Shown piece by piece: positions 12,410-12,443 of a stretch of DNA of 12,443 bases (its first letter is position 1; each line of letters begins with the position of its first letter). The DNA comes from JACRDV01 sp024860865 [NCBI: Methanobacteriota archaeon] (GTDB taxonomy: Archaea; JACRDV01): the NCBI GenBank assembly GCA_024860865.1, contig JACRDV010000048.1:1-12443 (forward strand), read 5' to 3'. The notes beneath the pieces are model-generated. The model was not told where the DNA came from, did not search any database, and worked only from the letters and a program-made list of their open reading frames with translations. Both the position numbers and the translations under genes were made by a program.

Positions 12410-12443
12410 CATATTGAAAAAGAGCACTATTAAAATTTTGGGT

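Noticed and set aside
1-12443. CRISPR arrays, tRNA, rRNA or C/D box RNA genes
   Set aside because: No regularly spaced repeats, cloverleaf or box motifs outside coding sequence were found by eye; a structure-based search was not possible.

Overview
The window comes from an AT-rich archaeon, probably one with tetrahydromethanopterin (H4MPT) C1 metabolism. The evidence is GTP cyclohydrolase III, a DUF447 flavoprotein, the archaeal dihydropteroate-synthase-like protein, a DmrB-type dihydromethanopterin reductase and the two core genes of archaetidylinositol synthesis. Many genes start with TTG or GTG a few bases after a GGTG(ATC) Shine-Dalgarno. The phylum cannot be fixed from this sequence; an uncultured lineage such as Bathyarchaeia would fit but is not shown.

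Layout. 1-311 (minus): 5' part of a DUF420 membrane protein, running off the left edge. About 500-2000: a compositionally distinct, more GC-rich insert with a P-loop ATPase/winged-helix protein. Three tandem 16-bp repeats precede it, a 12-bp copy of the repeat core lies over its stop codon, and a frameshifted TnpB C-terminus follows. 3543-1999 (minus): the dihydropteroate-synthase-like gene. Its TTG start lies 10 bp from the TTG start of the divergent archaetidylinositol phosphate synthase gene (3554-4147), which is followed 6 bp later by a PHP-domain phosphoesterase gene. 5124-4786 (minus): a PadR regulator, divergent from inositol-1-phosphate synthase, a stand-alone RAM (AsnC/Lrp effector) protein and a PfkB kinase broken by one extra base. 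Two matching 18-bp palindromes, centred 60 bp apart, sit in the PadR/synthase spacer.

7610-8050: a strongly expressed-looking acidic protein with an amphipathic N-terminus and a C-terminal AT-hook. It overlaps tail-to-tail with the dmrB-like gene (minus). 9497-8860 (minus): a VapBC toxin-antitoxin pair with a palindromic operator, next to a remnant of sfsA (9638-9814). 12393-10013 (minus): an apparent operon of GTP cyclohydrolase III, a CitG-like transferase and a DUF447 flavoprotein.

Two themes emerge. The first is inositol ether-lipid synthesis: the synthase makes L-myo-inositol-1-phosphate, AIPS attaches it to CDP-archaeol, and the PHP protein (candidate phosphatase) and PfkB kinase (candidate inositol kinase) sit in the same locus under a likely PadR switch. 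The second is pterin/deazaflavin cofactor synthesis: GTP cyclohydrolase III, the DHPS-like protein, DmrB, CitG-like and DUF447. No CRISPR array, rRNA or tRNA was seen.
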